Assembly: GCA_000733355.1 (NCBI GenBank)
Contig: JNVV01000037.1
Span: forward strand, 273,767-337,766
Length of the DNA stretch: 64,000 nt
Direction: 5' to 3'
Origin: Falciphora oryzae
Taxonomy: Eukaryota > Ascomycota > Sordariomycetes > Magnaporthales > Magnaporthaceae
In this document: piece by piece, positions 11,234 through 22,945 of the stretch
How positions within the stretch are numbered: the first letter of the stretch is position 1
Layout: the number at the start of each line of letters is the position of its first letter
Position numbers and translations under genes: made by a program
Notes under the pieces: model-generated
Databases searched by the model: none
The model's input: the letters and a program-made list of their open reading frames with translations, nothing else
Told to the model about the DNA's origin: nothing

Positions 11234-11807
11234 TGCATGGAGAGCGGGAGCTGTGACAGAGGAAATGAGTATCATGAGATCATGCATTTGTAGTATAGGG
11301 GACAAGGAACTTGGGATTTGGGATTTGGGATTGAGCGTTTTAGGTCAGCGGGGGAAAACCTTGACACGAGGTGGAGGGATGCCATTCTCATGGGGCGGAG
11401 CGTGCCAATGTTCGGCCTACAGCCTCGCAATAGCTGTAGAAGTGTAAACTAGTAGTGTAGATCAATCTTGCGCCAGAGAATATGCGACGCGTTTCCACAT
11501 GGTACGCGGATTCTGTGCCAAGAGACCAACAAGCAACCCTCTCCTAGGACTGAGCGCAGGCGGACCCACACCCCAAAGCTCGCCGCAGTACCGCGGAACT
11601 CCTCTGTTTTATTTACGCGTCACAGGGTCTAGACACTTGCTCTAGTTGTCGAACATCAAAGGGCATTGGTGGTCAGCTCGGAAGGCATTTACATCATAAT
11701 TATTTACTCTGAACAAGTATATACAGACTATGGCTGCTTATGTACGCATGCAGCAAAGTCTTCATCACTGCTGGCCTGTATCCAACAGCGTGCTGCGTAT
11801 TTACAGC
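11234..11807. other. Convergent 3' intergenic region
   Basis: About 570 bp between the stop codons of the 811-aa gene and the aminopeptidase gene, which face one another. It probably holds both 3' UTRs. Nothing else is visible. Confidence 0.6.
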
Positions 11808-13196
11808 TTACAGGTAAGACGCTTCGACGAGGTAACCGATGGTGAGCTTGACGTGGCGGAGGATGGCATCCCACTGGATGGTCGAGTAGGTGTCCTGGGC
11901 GGTGTGGATGTAGGGAGACGTCTTCTCGAAGACGTCCTCGGTGACGAAGGCGGCGGCTGTGAAGCGAGTTAGTACAAGGTCGAGCCGGTATACCAAGGTA
12001 CACCAGGGGCGACTTACGGAAGCCGTTGGAGCGGGCCGAGGCGTGGTCGCTGCAGCCGTATCCGCAGCGCGAGGTCGTGGGGGTGGATCCCGAGTAGGTG
12101 GCGGCAATAAGCCTAGGATTCTGGTCAGTCACGCAAGGATTCGGTGAAAAAAGAAAAAAAAAAAAGCTCACCTGACGTAGGCGGTCAGGCTGGTGTCGAC
12201 GTAATCCGTGTACACGGAAACTGCCTTGCTGGGCGAGTAGCCGGCCATATCCTGGTTCAAATACGCTAGGACTTTGGCGCCCTTGGACCGGTAGCTCGAG
12301 AAGACGTCGCGGCTGCCTAGGAGGCCGCTCTCCTCGCCGGCGTACCAGTGGAACTCGAGCGTCTGCTTGGGCTTGAAGCCAGCGGCGGCCAGGACGCGGA
12401 GGGCCTCGAGGAGGACGACGCTGCCGGAGCCGTTGTCGTCGGCGGCCTCGCGGCGGGTAGTGCCCGAGCCGACACCGTCGTAGTGCGCTTCGGGGTTGGG
12501 TTAGCATTAGGGGGTAAATTCCAGGGTTAGAGTTCTGGGTTTGAGAAATCCGACAAACCTCCGACGATGACAGAGCTGGACACCTGGCCGGGGATCTTGA
12601 CGATCAGGGACGGCTGGCGGAACGAATGTGCGAACTGTTCCACCATGATGGAAGGGTTCGGCGCCGCCAGCGTCTTAGCCTGGTTGAACAGCCACATAGA
12701 CGCTTCAAGGCCACTCGGTGATTGATAGTGTCTGTTCGTGAAGCCCGTGATGGTGCGCAGGTAGCTCTGCGGCCCGGCGACGGAAGCGGTCCCGATAAGC
12801 CTGTTGGCCTCGGTCTGGTGAGACAGGGACGTCGGATATGTCGGCGCCTGCCTCGAGACGAGCTTGGAGACGTCGGCGTCGGAGGGCGTCGACAGGATGG
12901 CGAGCTCAGAGGCGTCGACGTTACTGTCGGGGGGTCAGTCACCATCACAAGCTAACTAGCCGAGCGGGAGGTCGAGTTATAGGCACCTACGTGATGTCGA
13001 CAAACTTGACACCCTTCTCGATGTAGTCCGACTCAATCTGGTCCTCCGTAACCCAGGTGCCCTTGTCTTCCGGAGAGATTTTCACAAGCCGGAGAGCCTC
13101 TCCAGCAGCGGGCGCAGGGCGGCCGGTCGACTTCTCGACCGGGACAGCGGCGGCCAAGACGGCCAGGAGGCCGACGACGGAGAGGTGCAGATGCAT
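11808..13196 (-). CDS. Secreted M28 zinc aminopeptidase (leucine aminopeptidase 1-like), five exons, 376 aa
   Basis: An extracellular aminopeptidase of family M28 (fungal Lap1 group), which removes N-terminal residues using two zinc ions. The signal peptide is MHLHLSVVGLLAVLAAAVPV, followed by a propeptide with LVKISPEDKG. Exons are 12991-13196, 12559-12923, 12172-12487, 12018-12112 and 11808-11956; all four introns (59-71 nt) are GT-AG and the last has a TACTAAC branch. The spliced length is 1,131 nt, an exact multiple of three. Predicted zinc ligands and catalytic residues are H192 and D194 (AHYDG), D208 (ADDN), E242/E243 (GEES), D270 (NQDM) and H319 (SDHAS). Cysteines C312 and C316 in CGYGC match the disulfide of this family. 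Length is normal for Lap1. Confidence 0.94.
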
Positions 13197-14103
13197 GTTT
13201 GTCTTGTCTGGCAGTCAACCAAATGAATGGGAGCGCGGGCTTGCTTTCGTCTGCAGTGGGAGGAGTGGCAGGGTGGAGCGGGCTAAATCTAGAGCTCGAA
13301 CGGAGAGCAGAGGCGGGATGTCGCTGGTCCTTTTATGGCCTCAATCATGGCCGGCCCCCGTTGAGAAGGACGTCGCCGTATCCGGGGGTAGCGATTGCGC
13401 GATCCGACTGGCCTGGGATGAAAGGGGCAGGCAGGACTCTGGACGGCCGCCGAACCCGCCAATAACCTCGGCGGCCGTTCGTGGAGCTGCCCTAAGACGC
13501 GATGAGTCGCTGCACTCCAGAGTCGAGCCCCAATCGAGCTTCCTAATGAGGCCGCTGTTTCCGTGTCGCATTGGCGTGTGTTTGTAAGTCGCGCAATGGG
13601 GTCGCCCCCTTTTCCGGAAGGCGGGCTGCTGGGAGAATTCTTGGCGTATGTGCAGCTTCCCGAAAGGGTTAGGTGCCCCCAGTGGGATGCAAGGTTGGCG
13701 GGAGCTCCCTCCACTCGAGCTTCGGCATTGGAGGCTGGGCGATATCGAGCCAAGACCGCTTTTCATGCGGGCTAATCGCGCTTTCCACACGACGCATCCA
13801 GGTGCCGGTTATGTGCCCTCGGATCCGATTGCTTGATTTGTTTACCGCTCAATTTGCTTGCCGTGAGATTGGCTGGTCGTGGGCGTGAACGCACTCGCTG
13901 TCTTGATGCCATGCCAGGCACCGGTTGAGAATTGGGTGGGGCGATTACCATTGTGCCTTCTCGACCCACTTTTGCAGGGCGGGGAACGCTGTCTCTGCTG
14001 GCGCCTCTCGCGACTTCGCAATCTCGTGCGCTCTCTCGCGACCGGCAGTGGAGGGCTACTTACCCAGAAAACAGTCGGTGTGAAAATCCTGTTTTACCTT
14101 TTC
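13197..14103. other. Promoter of the aminopeptidase gene and boundary to the repeat island
   Basis: About 900 bp upstream of the aminopeptidase gene and before recognisable LINE coding. No gene is supported. The true left edge of the LINE is not visible, since its target-site duplication cannot be compared with the missing right side. Confidence 0.5.
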
Positions 14104-15481
14104 TTTCCCTCGAGCCTCGGTTACGGCACCCCCTTTTTCCCCGGACTGCGGGCTACCCCAAGGGTCACCGGCATCACCGGTCCTTTTTATGCTCTATATG
14201 GCCGAAATCCTACCCAAAGCAAAAGCGGTCAGGTACGGATATGCGGACGATATAGGCATTTGCGTAACGGGAGGCACCCCGGAGGAGTGCTCCCGTAAAG
14301 CAGGGGCTACGGTGACGGAAATCCTCCGTTGGGGAAGGGTTAATAAAGTGGCGTTCGACCCGGGGAAGTGCGAGCTTATGCATTTCTCTAGGCGGAGAAA
14401 CACGACAGCCCCGGCGGTTACGGCGGAAGGCCTTACTATACAACAAACTGCAGGAGCTCTACGGTGGTTAGGGGTCCTGTTTGATCAACGGCTCAACTTT
14501 GGTCCTCACGTCGACCATAGGGTTGCAAAAGCCCAAAGCGTTGCAAACCACCTCCGGAGGCTTACGAACTCGATAGGGGGGATACCGGCGCATTCGGTTC
14601 ACAAAGCCGTTACAACGGTTGTAATCCCTACGGCTTTATACGGGGCCGAAGTGTGGTATAGGGGCAAGACCAAACCACACCCGTATAAGCCGGCACAACA
14701 ACAAAGTACCCGACAAGGCCATTTAATCGAACGGGTTGATAAAGCCCTACAAACGTCCCTCCGGGCAGTGGTACCAGCTTGGAAAACCATACCGATAAAC
14801 GCTTTGCATTATGAATCCGGCATTCCTGGCGCCGAAGCGCTTTTGGAACAAGCCCGCCTCCGTTTTGCGGCCCGCATAAAGACGGTTCCGGAAGATCACC
14901 CCCTGGCCGCAGCGGCCAAGACGATTTTCAACGCCCGGGGGCCTAGGGCAGGCCTGCCCGGCAGGCTTACGACCTCGCTGCAAAGGACGGCCGGACTCCT
15001 TCCGGCGTGCACCCGCCCGGCGTACCTCCCTTATAAATATATGGGGCTTACGGTGGCTACACAAAAAAAGCAAGCAGCCGCTAAAGCATTCATGGCATGG
15101 CTTCGTACCCTCCCCCCTACCGACGTTATAGTATATAGCGACGGGTCCAAAGCGGATAACGGGGCAGTTGGATACGGCTGGGTAATACACCAAACCGGCC
15201 AACGCAAACTCTCCGGGCACGGCCGGCTGGCGCACCCGGCGGAAGTATTCGACGGCGAAGCGGAAGGGGGCCGGATGGGCCTCCGTAAAGGCGTTCGGAG
15301 CTTCCGCAACTGCACTTTCCACTTGTGCCTCGATAACACCTCGGCGGCTAACGGCTTTTTAAGCACGGCCCCCGACAGCTCACAAGGGGCCTTTAAAGAA
15401 GTCCATTACTTTATGGATAAATACCGGGTACACGTCCGTTGGTCCCCGGGCCACACGGGAATCCCCGGGAACGAAAAGGCC
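14104..15481 (+). mobile_element. 5'-truncated Tad-type LINE: reverse transcriptase C-terminal half plus RNase H
   Basis: The frame begins inside the RT domain with the GLPQGSPASP motif (about 14148-14180), upstream of any ATG. YADD at 14240-14251 is the RT catalytic box. A thumb-like region follows (KALQTSLRAVVPAW), then an RNase H domain starting VIVYSDGSKADNGAVGYGWV with further acidic residues in GEAEGG and LCLDNTSAANG. The sequence enters the assembly gap just after HVRWSPGHTGIPGNE. The same family occurs on the minus strand at 22913-24103 and as a 3' tip at 54392-54533. No stop interrupts the visible frame, so this copy has escaped heavy RIP. The endonuclease and ORF1 regions are absent, so it is a dead-on-arrival copy. 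Confidence 0.85.
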
Positions 15482-16425
15482 NNNNNNNNNNNNNNNNNNN
15501 NNNNNNNNNNNNNNNNNNNNNNNNNNNNNNNNNNNNNNNNNNNNNNNNNNNNNNNNNNNNNNNNNNNNNNNNNNNNNNNNNNNNNNNNNNNNNNNNNNNN
15601 NNNNNNNNNNNNNNNNNNNNNNNNNNNNNNNNNNNNNNNNNNNNNNNNNNNNNNNNNNNNNNNNNNNNNNNNNNNNNNNNNNNNNNNNNNNNNNNNNNNN
15701 NNNNNNNNNNNNNNNNNNNNNNNNNNNNNNNNNNNNNNNNNNNNNNNNNNNNNNNNNNNNNNNNNNNNNNNNNNNNNNNNNNNNNNNNNNNNNNNNNNNN
15801 NNNNNNNNNNNNNNNNNNNNNNNNNNNNNNNNNNNNNNNNNNNNNNNNNNNNNNNNNNNNNNNNNNNNNNNNNNNNNNNNNNNNNNNNNNNNNNNNNNNN
15901 NNNNNNNNNNNNNNNNNNNNNNNNNNNNNNNNNNNNNNNNNNNNNNNNNNNNNNNNNNNNNNNNNNNNNNNNNNNNNNNNNNNNNNNNNNNNNNNNNNNN
16001 NNNNNNNNNNNNNNNNNNNNNNNNNNNNNNNNNNNNNNNNNNNNNNNNNNNNNNNNNNNNNNNNNNNNNNNNNNNNNNNNNNNNNNNNNNNNNNNNNNNN
16101 NNNNNNNNNNNNNNNNNNNNNNNNNNNNNNNNNNNNNNNNNNNNNNNNNNNNNNNNNNNNNNNNNNNNNNNNNNNNNNNNNNNNNNNNNNNNNNNNNNNN
16201 NNNNNNNNNNNNNNNNNNNNNNNNNNNNNNNNNNNNNNNNNNNNNNNNNNNNNNNNNNNNNNNNNNNNNNNNNNNNNNNNNNNNNNNNNNNNNNNNNNNN
16301 NNNNNNNNNNNNNNNNNNNNNNNNNNNNNNNNNNNNNNNNNNNNNNNNNNNNNNNNNNNNNNNNNNNNNNNNNNNNNNNNNNNNNNNNNNNNNNNNNNNN
16401 NNNNNNNNNNNNNNNNNNNNNNNNN
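15482..16425. other. Assembly gap (944 N)
   Basis: A run of N. It hides the 3' end of the LINE and the junction with the pogo relic. Frames computed through it are meaningless. Confidence 1.
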
Positions 16426-16631
16426 CACAATAGCTGACTTGGGTGCTTAAGCATCTTACAAAGGCTGCAGGCCACCTTTAGGCTTTCGGTAAGCGCTATA
16501 AATGCTGTAAGCCACCCCTGGGTACGCTATAAGCCCTACCCGCTACTCCTGTGCACAACCCCACAACAGTACAAGGTAGATAATCTAATAAAGGTAGTAC
16601 ATGGTAGGTTGGGCCTATGCACCCAACCTAA
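16426..16631. repeat. AT-rich repeat flank with an inverted repeat
   Basis: This non-coding stretch after the gap contains CTGACTTGGGTGCTTAAGC, reminiscent of Fot1/pogo terminal repeats. It also has a short palindrome near 16605-16628, with arms AGGTTGGG and CCCAACCT around an eight-base loop. It may be a transposon end, but no paired end can be shown. Confidence 0.35.
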
Positions 16632-16975
16632 GCTAAATACATTAGTTCTTTTAACAAAATCGAAAATTTGATAAAATCGCACGTTAACTACGTAATTAAA
16701 ATCGAGTTCCTTTTGGCGTTTAAAGCGGCATTTTTTAATTCCATAACTAAGGAAAACATTTAAAAAAGCTTCCGAAAAGCTGGCTTTACTCCTTTTAATC
16801 CGGATTCGGTTTTAAAAAAGCTGGATGTAAAGCTACGGACTTTAACTCCCCCGAAAACGCCCCTAAACGACCCCGAACTTTAAACCTTTAAAACGCCCCG
16901 GATAGCTAAAAAAGCAATTTCGCAATCCGAACACATTAAAATTCGGATCTCCAATTACCAAAGCAGCTTTCCAAC
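16632..16975 (+). pseudogene. Fot1/pogo-type transposase relic, left part
   Basis: In one frame this stretch reads KIEFLLAFKAAFFNSITKEN, then NPDSVLKKLDVKLRTLTPPK and KTPRIAKKAISQSEHIKIRI. This is the region downstream of the DDE core in Fot1-like transposases. Two in-frame TAA codons occur where family members commonly have glutamine, as expected for CpA-to-TpA mutation. The frame is cut at TSD CCAAC by the chromovirus starting at 16976 and resumes in the same frame at 31003. The DDE catalytic core is missing. Confidence 0.75.
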
Positions 16976-17090
16976 TGTAACACCCCGATCCGCAGCCACG
17001 ATCAGCAGCCCTAAGGACCGCCACCGGTAGCTTCAAAGGGGGACTCCGGTAGTGGCCAAAGGGGTGTACGCTAAAGTGGCATGTTGTTCC
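16976..17090 (+). repeat. Chromovirus 5' LTR, first part
   Basis: It starts TGTAACACCCCGATCCGCAG and matches the beginning of the 3' LTR at 30491. It ends at GTTCC (17086-17090), which is repeated at 24547-24551 as the target-site duplication of the solo LTR inserted here. Confidence 0.9.
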
Positions 17091-17384
17091 TGTCACACGG
17101 AAGAACCCGTGGACCTAACTAGTCGGCATCACGAGTCGGCCTCACGGAGGGTCGAAGACCCGCATAGGCGGTCAACGGCCCTAAGGCCAAGCGGTGAAGG
17201 TCGGAAGGCAGTGTGAATCATGTACTCGATACTTCGCACGGATCACAAAGGGTCTATATAAACCCTGCCATCTCCTATGTCCTTCACGAAAGATTCCTTC
17301 CTCCTTAAGCATCTCTTGAGCCCATAGAAAGATTATCTGCAATCTAGAGATTCTTTCTCCAAGCCGTCTTTGACCCCTTGTTAC
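17091..17384 (+). repeat. Solo LTR (about 295 bp) inserted in the chromovirus LTR
   Basis: It begins TGTCACACGG and, with the single A at 24546, ends CTTGTTACA, giving TG...CA termini. Flanking GTTCC copies at 17086-17090 and 24547-24551 are its TSD. A promoter-like TATA box (GGGTCTATATAAACCC) lies near 17250. No internal coding region remains, so it is the product of LTR-LTR recombination. It is split at GTTAC by the second gypsy element. Confidence 0.85.
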
Positions 17385-17594
17385 TGTTACGGCCAGACTA
17401 GTGGAGGCACGGTGGCTTTGCATTGGCGCTATGAACGAAGATTTTACACTGAAGAGAAAGGAAAGGAAATAGCGCTGGTCGCGCCGGCGCGACACGCGCC
17501 TGAAGTTGTCACGATCTGTGTGGCTTGTGCGCTTCGCCTGCCCCACAGCTGTGACGGTGCCACTGGACGTATGGCCTGTGGCGGGACCGTCACA
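17385..17594 (-). repeat. 3' LTR of the second gypsy element
   Basis: Near-identical to 24329-24540 in the same orientation. It abuts TSD GTTAC (17380-17384) on its outer side and the chromodomain end of the polyprotein on its inner side. Confidence 0.88.
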
Positions 17595-20500
17595 CTACCC
17601 CCTCCCAAACCTCGTATCGCGAGTGCCACAAGCGGTGCGAGCTGGCAGTCAGTTATGGCGTACCAACCTGCTCCGTTTCCTTATCGTAGCCTTAACCGGC
17701 ACGTTATCGTCAGGATAATCTGGGTCAAAACGGTCTTCGGCTGCTGCGCGCATCCATTCTACCAATCGTTTCGGTAGGCCATCTGCCTCTAGATGTAACT
17801 TGTGAAAATCATCTAAGGCTACTGGAAAGTTCTTAAAGTTCGCGGCGGGATACCAAGTGTCATCTGGGTCGTGACCCCGCCAGGCTGCTTGGTACTGTAA
17901 CTGGCGTCGTAACACACGTAAGCGTTTTATTCGTTCGATTTCGAATTCGGCCTCTCCGTCGACGTCCTCTGGCGGAAGCGGAGTTTGATGCTGCTAAGGC
18001 AGCGGGTTTATAAATGCTTTGCGGAAGCGGTCGGCGTGGAACAGGTTCTTGATTTTGTAATTGCCGGGCAAATCGAGAACATAGCTGTGCCCTTTCACCT
18101 CGAGGATGCGGAAAGGTCCTGCGAACGGTGAGTCTAGCCGGGCCGTCGGAGCGGCCGTTAAAAAGCCCTTTTTCCTAAGGAATACCAGGTCGTTAACGTT
18201 GAAATCCACCGGCCTACGTTTTTTGTTCGCCTAATTCTTTTGCCGTCTTTATGCAGCTATCGCGCGCTACTTTGCCAAATCCTAGACCCCTTTGATACGT
18301 TTAACGAGGTCGCATGCACGTTTGTTTGGGTTAAAGCCATCGGTTAATATGTCGAAATTAAGCGAAAGGGGGTCTTTCGCATCCTTGCCCATTATTACCC
18401 GAATTGGGGCTATGCCGATCGTCGAATGCCACGACGAATTATAGGCAAAATCCAACGCGGGGATGTGATTGCTCCAATCCGATTGGTATTTGTTAACGTA
18501 AAAGCGTAGCTTTTAATCCAGCTCCTAGTTGGTGATCTTTACGGCACCTTGCGTTTGCGGGTGGAAAGCTAAACCGTAACGATATTTGGTGCCTGTTAAA
18601 AAGTTAATTTTTATTATAAACTTCGAAATGAATGGTTTTGCGTTGTCGCTAATCCAAACGAACAGGATACTAAAAAAGCGGTAAAAGTAGCGATAGTACC
18701 GCGCTGCTAATACTTCGGCCGTATCGGACTTCTTTTTTGCAATCGTAGCGATAATGCGACTGAATTTGCAAATGAATACCCAAATATAATCGTACCCTCG
18801 CTCGTTTTGCGGCATATCCTTACCGTCCACTACCACCTAGTCCTAAACATTTGACGGAATTGGCAATGGATAAAGCAAACCGGGTGTTTTGTTTCGGGGT
18901 ACTTTATTGCGCCGGCAGTCGTAACAATTGCGGATATAGCGTCGGATGTCGACCTTTATATCCGGCCACTAATAGTCCTTTTATACCGCTTTAATGGTTT
19001 TGTTTTATCCCCTATATCCGAAAATTGGAAGTGCATGCCTGTCCCGAATAAATGCTATACGCAGGAAAATTTTACCGTCCTATGTCTGTTTTGGTACAAA
19101 CATTTTGCCGTGTTAAAGGCCCAATTGCTAGGCGGCGTTTTCTTTTCAAACGAGGTTAGCAAGGTCGGCACTTTGCGGAATGTTTAACTCGGTCCATGCT
19201 ACCGCTGCAATCGTTAGTTGGATTTTTTCTGGAGGGATTAAGGCTATAGTACGCTCCTCCAGCTCCCGGGCTTTAACTATTAGCAGCTTTGTTATTTTGC
19301 GGGACAGTGCGTCCGCACCGATGTTCTGTTGTCCTGGCCGGTAGGTAAAAGTAATATCGAAATTCGACAAAAAGTCTGCCTACCGGATTTGCCGAATCGA
19401 AAGGACCCTTTTTTGCGAGTAAAAAGCTAGGGCCTAGTGGTTTATAACGACGAAGAACTTCATTCCAAAAAGTTCGGGATAATAATGCTTTAGTATTTGC
19501 ACTACCGCAAACAATTTTCGGTTTTGGATCGGATATGCTTTTTTAACACTGTTTATTAATTTGGAGAAGTAGCCCACTGGCTTCCAATTTCCGTCGTTTT
19601 GCTTTTACTAAATTACACCACCTGTCGCGTTGCGAAAAGCGTTGGTTTCAACTCGTATGGGCTTTCCGGGACGGAAAAATGCCAGGACTGGTGCTTCGTA
19701 GGCCAATTGTTTTAGTTTGTTAAAAGCCTCAATCTGTTTAGGGCCGATATCAAATAGCGCATCCTTTTTTAAAAGCCGGTTAAAAGGTTTAATTACGCCG
19801 CTGGCGTAATGACAAAACATGCGCACGTAGTTGCATAGTCCCAAAAAAGACCGGACAGCTGTTTTGCTATGTAGGTTTTTAATATGCCACTTTTGGATTG
19901 CTTTCGTTTTTTCCGGATCGATATTTACCCCTACCTGGGTTTCGAAGGTAACACCCAGGTAGTTGACCTTTCCGACGTTAAATTTCGATTTTTTAATATC
20001 GCTTTAAAGCTTAGCTTTAAACAAACGGAAGATAACCTTTTTGATATATTGCCAGTGCTTTTCCTTTGTTTCCGAATAAATTAATATATCGTCGGCGTAA
20101 GCACTCGCAAAGTAATTAAACAGCTCGTTCAGCTGGCAATTGATATAATTTTGCCACCAAACTGGACCGACTTTAAGTCCAAATGGCAAAACCCTTTATT
20201 GGAAAGTGCCTTACCGCGTCCGGAAGGTTGTAAAATATTTAAAGGCGTCGGCTAAACGAAAACGCCAAAAGGCTTGGATAATATCGATAATCGTTAAGTG
20301 TTTGGCATTTTTGCATTTAAAAAATGTCCCTACGAGGTTTGGTGCTCGCATAATCCGGTTTTTAAGGAATCGGTTCCGCTAACGGTAATCGATGTAAAAG
20401 CGGCGTGCATTAGGATTTAGGTTATGCGGTTTCGGCACGAACAGTACCGACGCCGCTTTATCTCCTTCCAGCGTCTTTTCGACAAAGCCGAGCTTAAATA

Positions 20501-22716
20501 GCTTATCGATTACCTCCTTTTCGAAATCCAAAAATTGGATTGGGGTTCGAAATACCGGTAGCGAGCTTTCTTTAAGCTTGTTCTGGTCCAATTCCAACAC
20601 CACGTCCTTCCCCGGCCGATGCGGTGGCAGGGTATCTGTTTGCCTTTTCGAAAAAAAGCCTTCCAAATGTTTCAGCTGTAATAGCAGCTTCTCCCGTACG
20701 AATTTGACGTGCTCGAGGTTCTCGTTTGGTGGGAAAGGAATGTATTCCCCGGTATATATCTTCCAATCCTTATCCGCCCTTTTTACCGAACCAATATTAA
20801 TAATCGGCAAATCCTTAGGGCTATCGTTAAAAAAAATTAGCTCGGTTGGCATACAATTAGCCATTTGGGTTTATCGTTTTCGACGAGGGTCTTTTTGCAT
20901 TTATTGCATAATCGAATTGATAATCGTCTATCTTTTCTTTCGATTTAGGCAATCGTTAAGCTTGGGTTCTTCGAATTTTACAATCTTCTTTTTTTTAAGT
21001 CCGGTAGGTTCGTTTTTTTTTACGACCGCTAGAGGATTTGATATCGCTTATGGTCCTAATCGATAAAGCGATCCCGCCGGTTTGCGTCTGCTTGTATTTA
21101 TGGATTTATTTTTTCGCCGATCTGGCAGGGCGGAAGCAATTTAATCGCTAGCGAGTACTTGGCTAAAGCGGGCCGGTCGTTTAGCCAAATCATTTCTCGG
21201 TTAAAGCAATTTAATAGGATATAATGCTTAAAAAGCTAGTGGAAACCAATAAAAACGTTATGCCCTATATTTATTACCTAAAAAATTTAATTTAGGAACC
21301 GTTTGCCATTTATTTCGAAGGTCGAAATCATTTTTATCGTTACCTTTCCTGCTGCCTAACGGCGATAATCTTGAAGCTGAATCGGTTGTTTGAGTTTAAC
21401 GATCCTGGCCTTTAGTTTTCGTTGGGCCCTAATAACTACAGCTGGGCTAACCAGTAAGTTTGTGTTTGCTCCTATGTTATACAGCCTTTTAACGCGGAAG
21501 CCAATCCCATTTACCTATACGAAAGCGGTTTTAATAAACGAAAATATTAATTAACTTTTAATTCGGGCTAATATAAGTATAAAAACCACCGTAAAAATTT
21601 CCGGTGGTCCTACTTTTTTCCCGATTTATCCGACGAGGATAACTCGGTTTCCAATCCCTTTTTGCTTTGCTTAATTCCGATTGCAGCAACTTTGCCTCGG
21701 TTCGGGCAATTTTTAAAAAAGTGCCGCTCGCTATACGTAAAGCATATACCAGTTTTAATATGGGCTTTACGCTTTGCCGGAATTAAAGCTTTGCTATTTT
21801 TCGAATTGGAAATAGCTAAATTGCTGTCCCTGTTTTTCCGTTAATCGTTTTATGCTTTGTTTCGGGGTAATGATTTGCCGTCATTTCTGGGTTTGTTGCG
21901 GTTGCTCCGTTAACTAGCTTTGCGCTCGCTGGTTTTTTCGTAGTATCGCTTTTAGCTATAGGCTGCGTTGGCGACGTTTTTGCTAAAAACCTCGTAGTTA
22001 ATATCCGGGTTTTAGGCATTGGTAAACAGCCGAAAGTTAAAATTCGGTAGGATATGCTCCCATAAAGTCATTTTCATATCGGTTACGGCAATATTAGCTA
22101 TTTGGGCTAAGTTATTAAAGCTGGCCAAAAACACGTGGATGTTTGTGTTTTTTATTAGGTCGTATTTTAGCTTTGCAAATTTGGCTTGAGCGGCCGAAGT
22201 TTGGTTTGGGTTATAGTAGGTCGCGCTTAGGACCTAAACCATTTCAGTAACAAACGAGAATGGGTTATCGTCCGATAGAAGTTGTGGTTGCAATACCTCC
22301 AATGGGCCGCCTTTAAAGTACTTTGTCAGTTTGTTCATCCGGCTTTTTTCCGTCCGGAAGGTTTCGTCGTTTTCCTTAAACTTGTTGGCTACGGTTTTAA
22401 CCTATAAGTTAAAGGTTTTTTTATCGCTTTTGAAAATTTTGGGCGCGACGCTTCGTTTTTTGGCCTTGTTATCGTAGCGGGGATTTGCGCTTTTTACAAT
22501 CGGTCCGTACGGTTTAAACACGGGGTTGGCGGTTTAACCAGTTGGAATAAACTGGGTACCCCCGAAAACACTGTCGGCGGGCGTCGCCTCCCGGGTTTGG
22601 CGGCTTCCTCCACCATTAGCCAATTGCGTTTGCAGCGCGGCAATTATATCTCTTAGTTTTTAAGCTTCCGCGGCGGAAATGCCAACTGCGGCAGCGTTCT
22701 GCCTGTTGTTACCCAT
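17595..22716 (-). pseudogene. Decayed gag-pol of the second gypsy element
   Basis: Read right to left on the minus strand. A gag start is near 22716 (MGNNRQNAAAVGISAAEA, then a TAA at an expected Gln). RT lies at about 19.9-20.7 kb with SAYADDILIYS (YADD at 20088-20099). RNase H/connection remnants are near 19.15-19.85 kb (FTYRPGQQNIGADALSRK). The integrase core is near 18.5-18.96 kb (FVWISDNAKPF, HPQTQGAV). An integrase C-terminal region is at 17994-18209 (FHADRFRKAF), and a chromodomain-like tail at 17649-17940 (QYQAAWRGHDPDDTWYPAAN). Stops fall mostly at expected Gln or Trp positions. No complete domain is open across its whole length. Confidence 0.85.
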
Positions 22717-22908
22717 TTTTTGCTCCGGACTGAGTTTTGGTTTGGCGGTGGACGGGACGTTGTCGGGTTTTTTGGGGTCACTATGGTCGGCCGATAGGCT
22801 GCTATTACCGGCCACAGTAATTGATTTTGCGTAAAGTGCTGTTTAAACCTCGGGGTTTTGGGGCGGCGCTATTTGGGCCGCGGTTCTTGAATGGAGTCGA
22901 GCTGATTG

Positions 22909-22912
<4 letters not shown>

Positions 22913-22945
<33 letters not shown>

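Noticed and set aside
15406..16475. Long frames spanning the N run
   Set aside because: They exist only because N codons contain no stops.
17444..17777. Frames within the 210-bp repeat at 17.4 kb as a gene
   Set aside because: The repeat recurs at 24.3 kb with a matching TSD and is the LTR of the second gypsy element.
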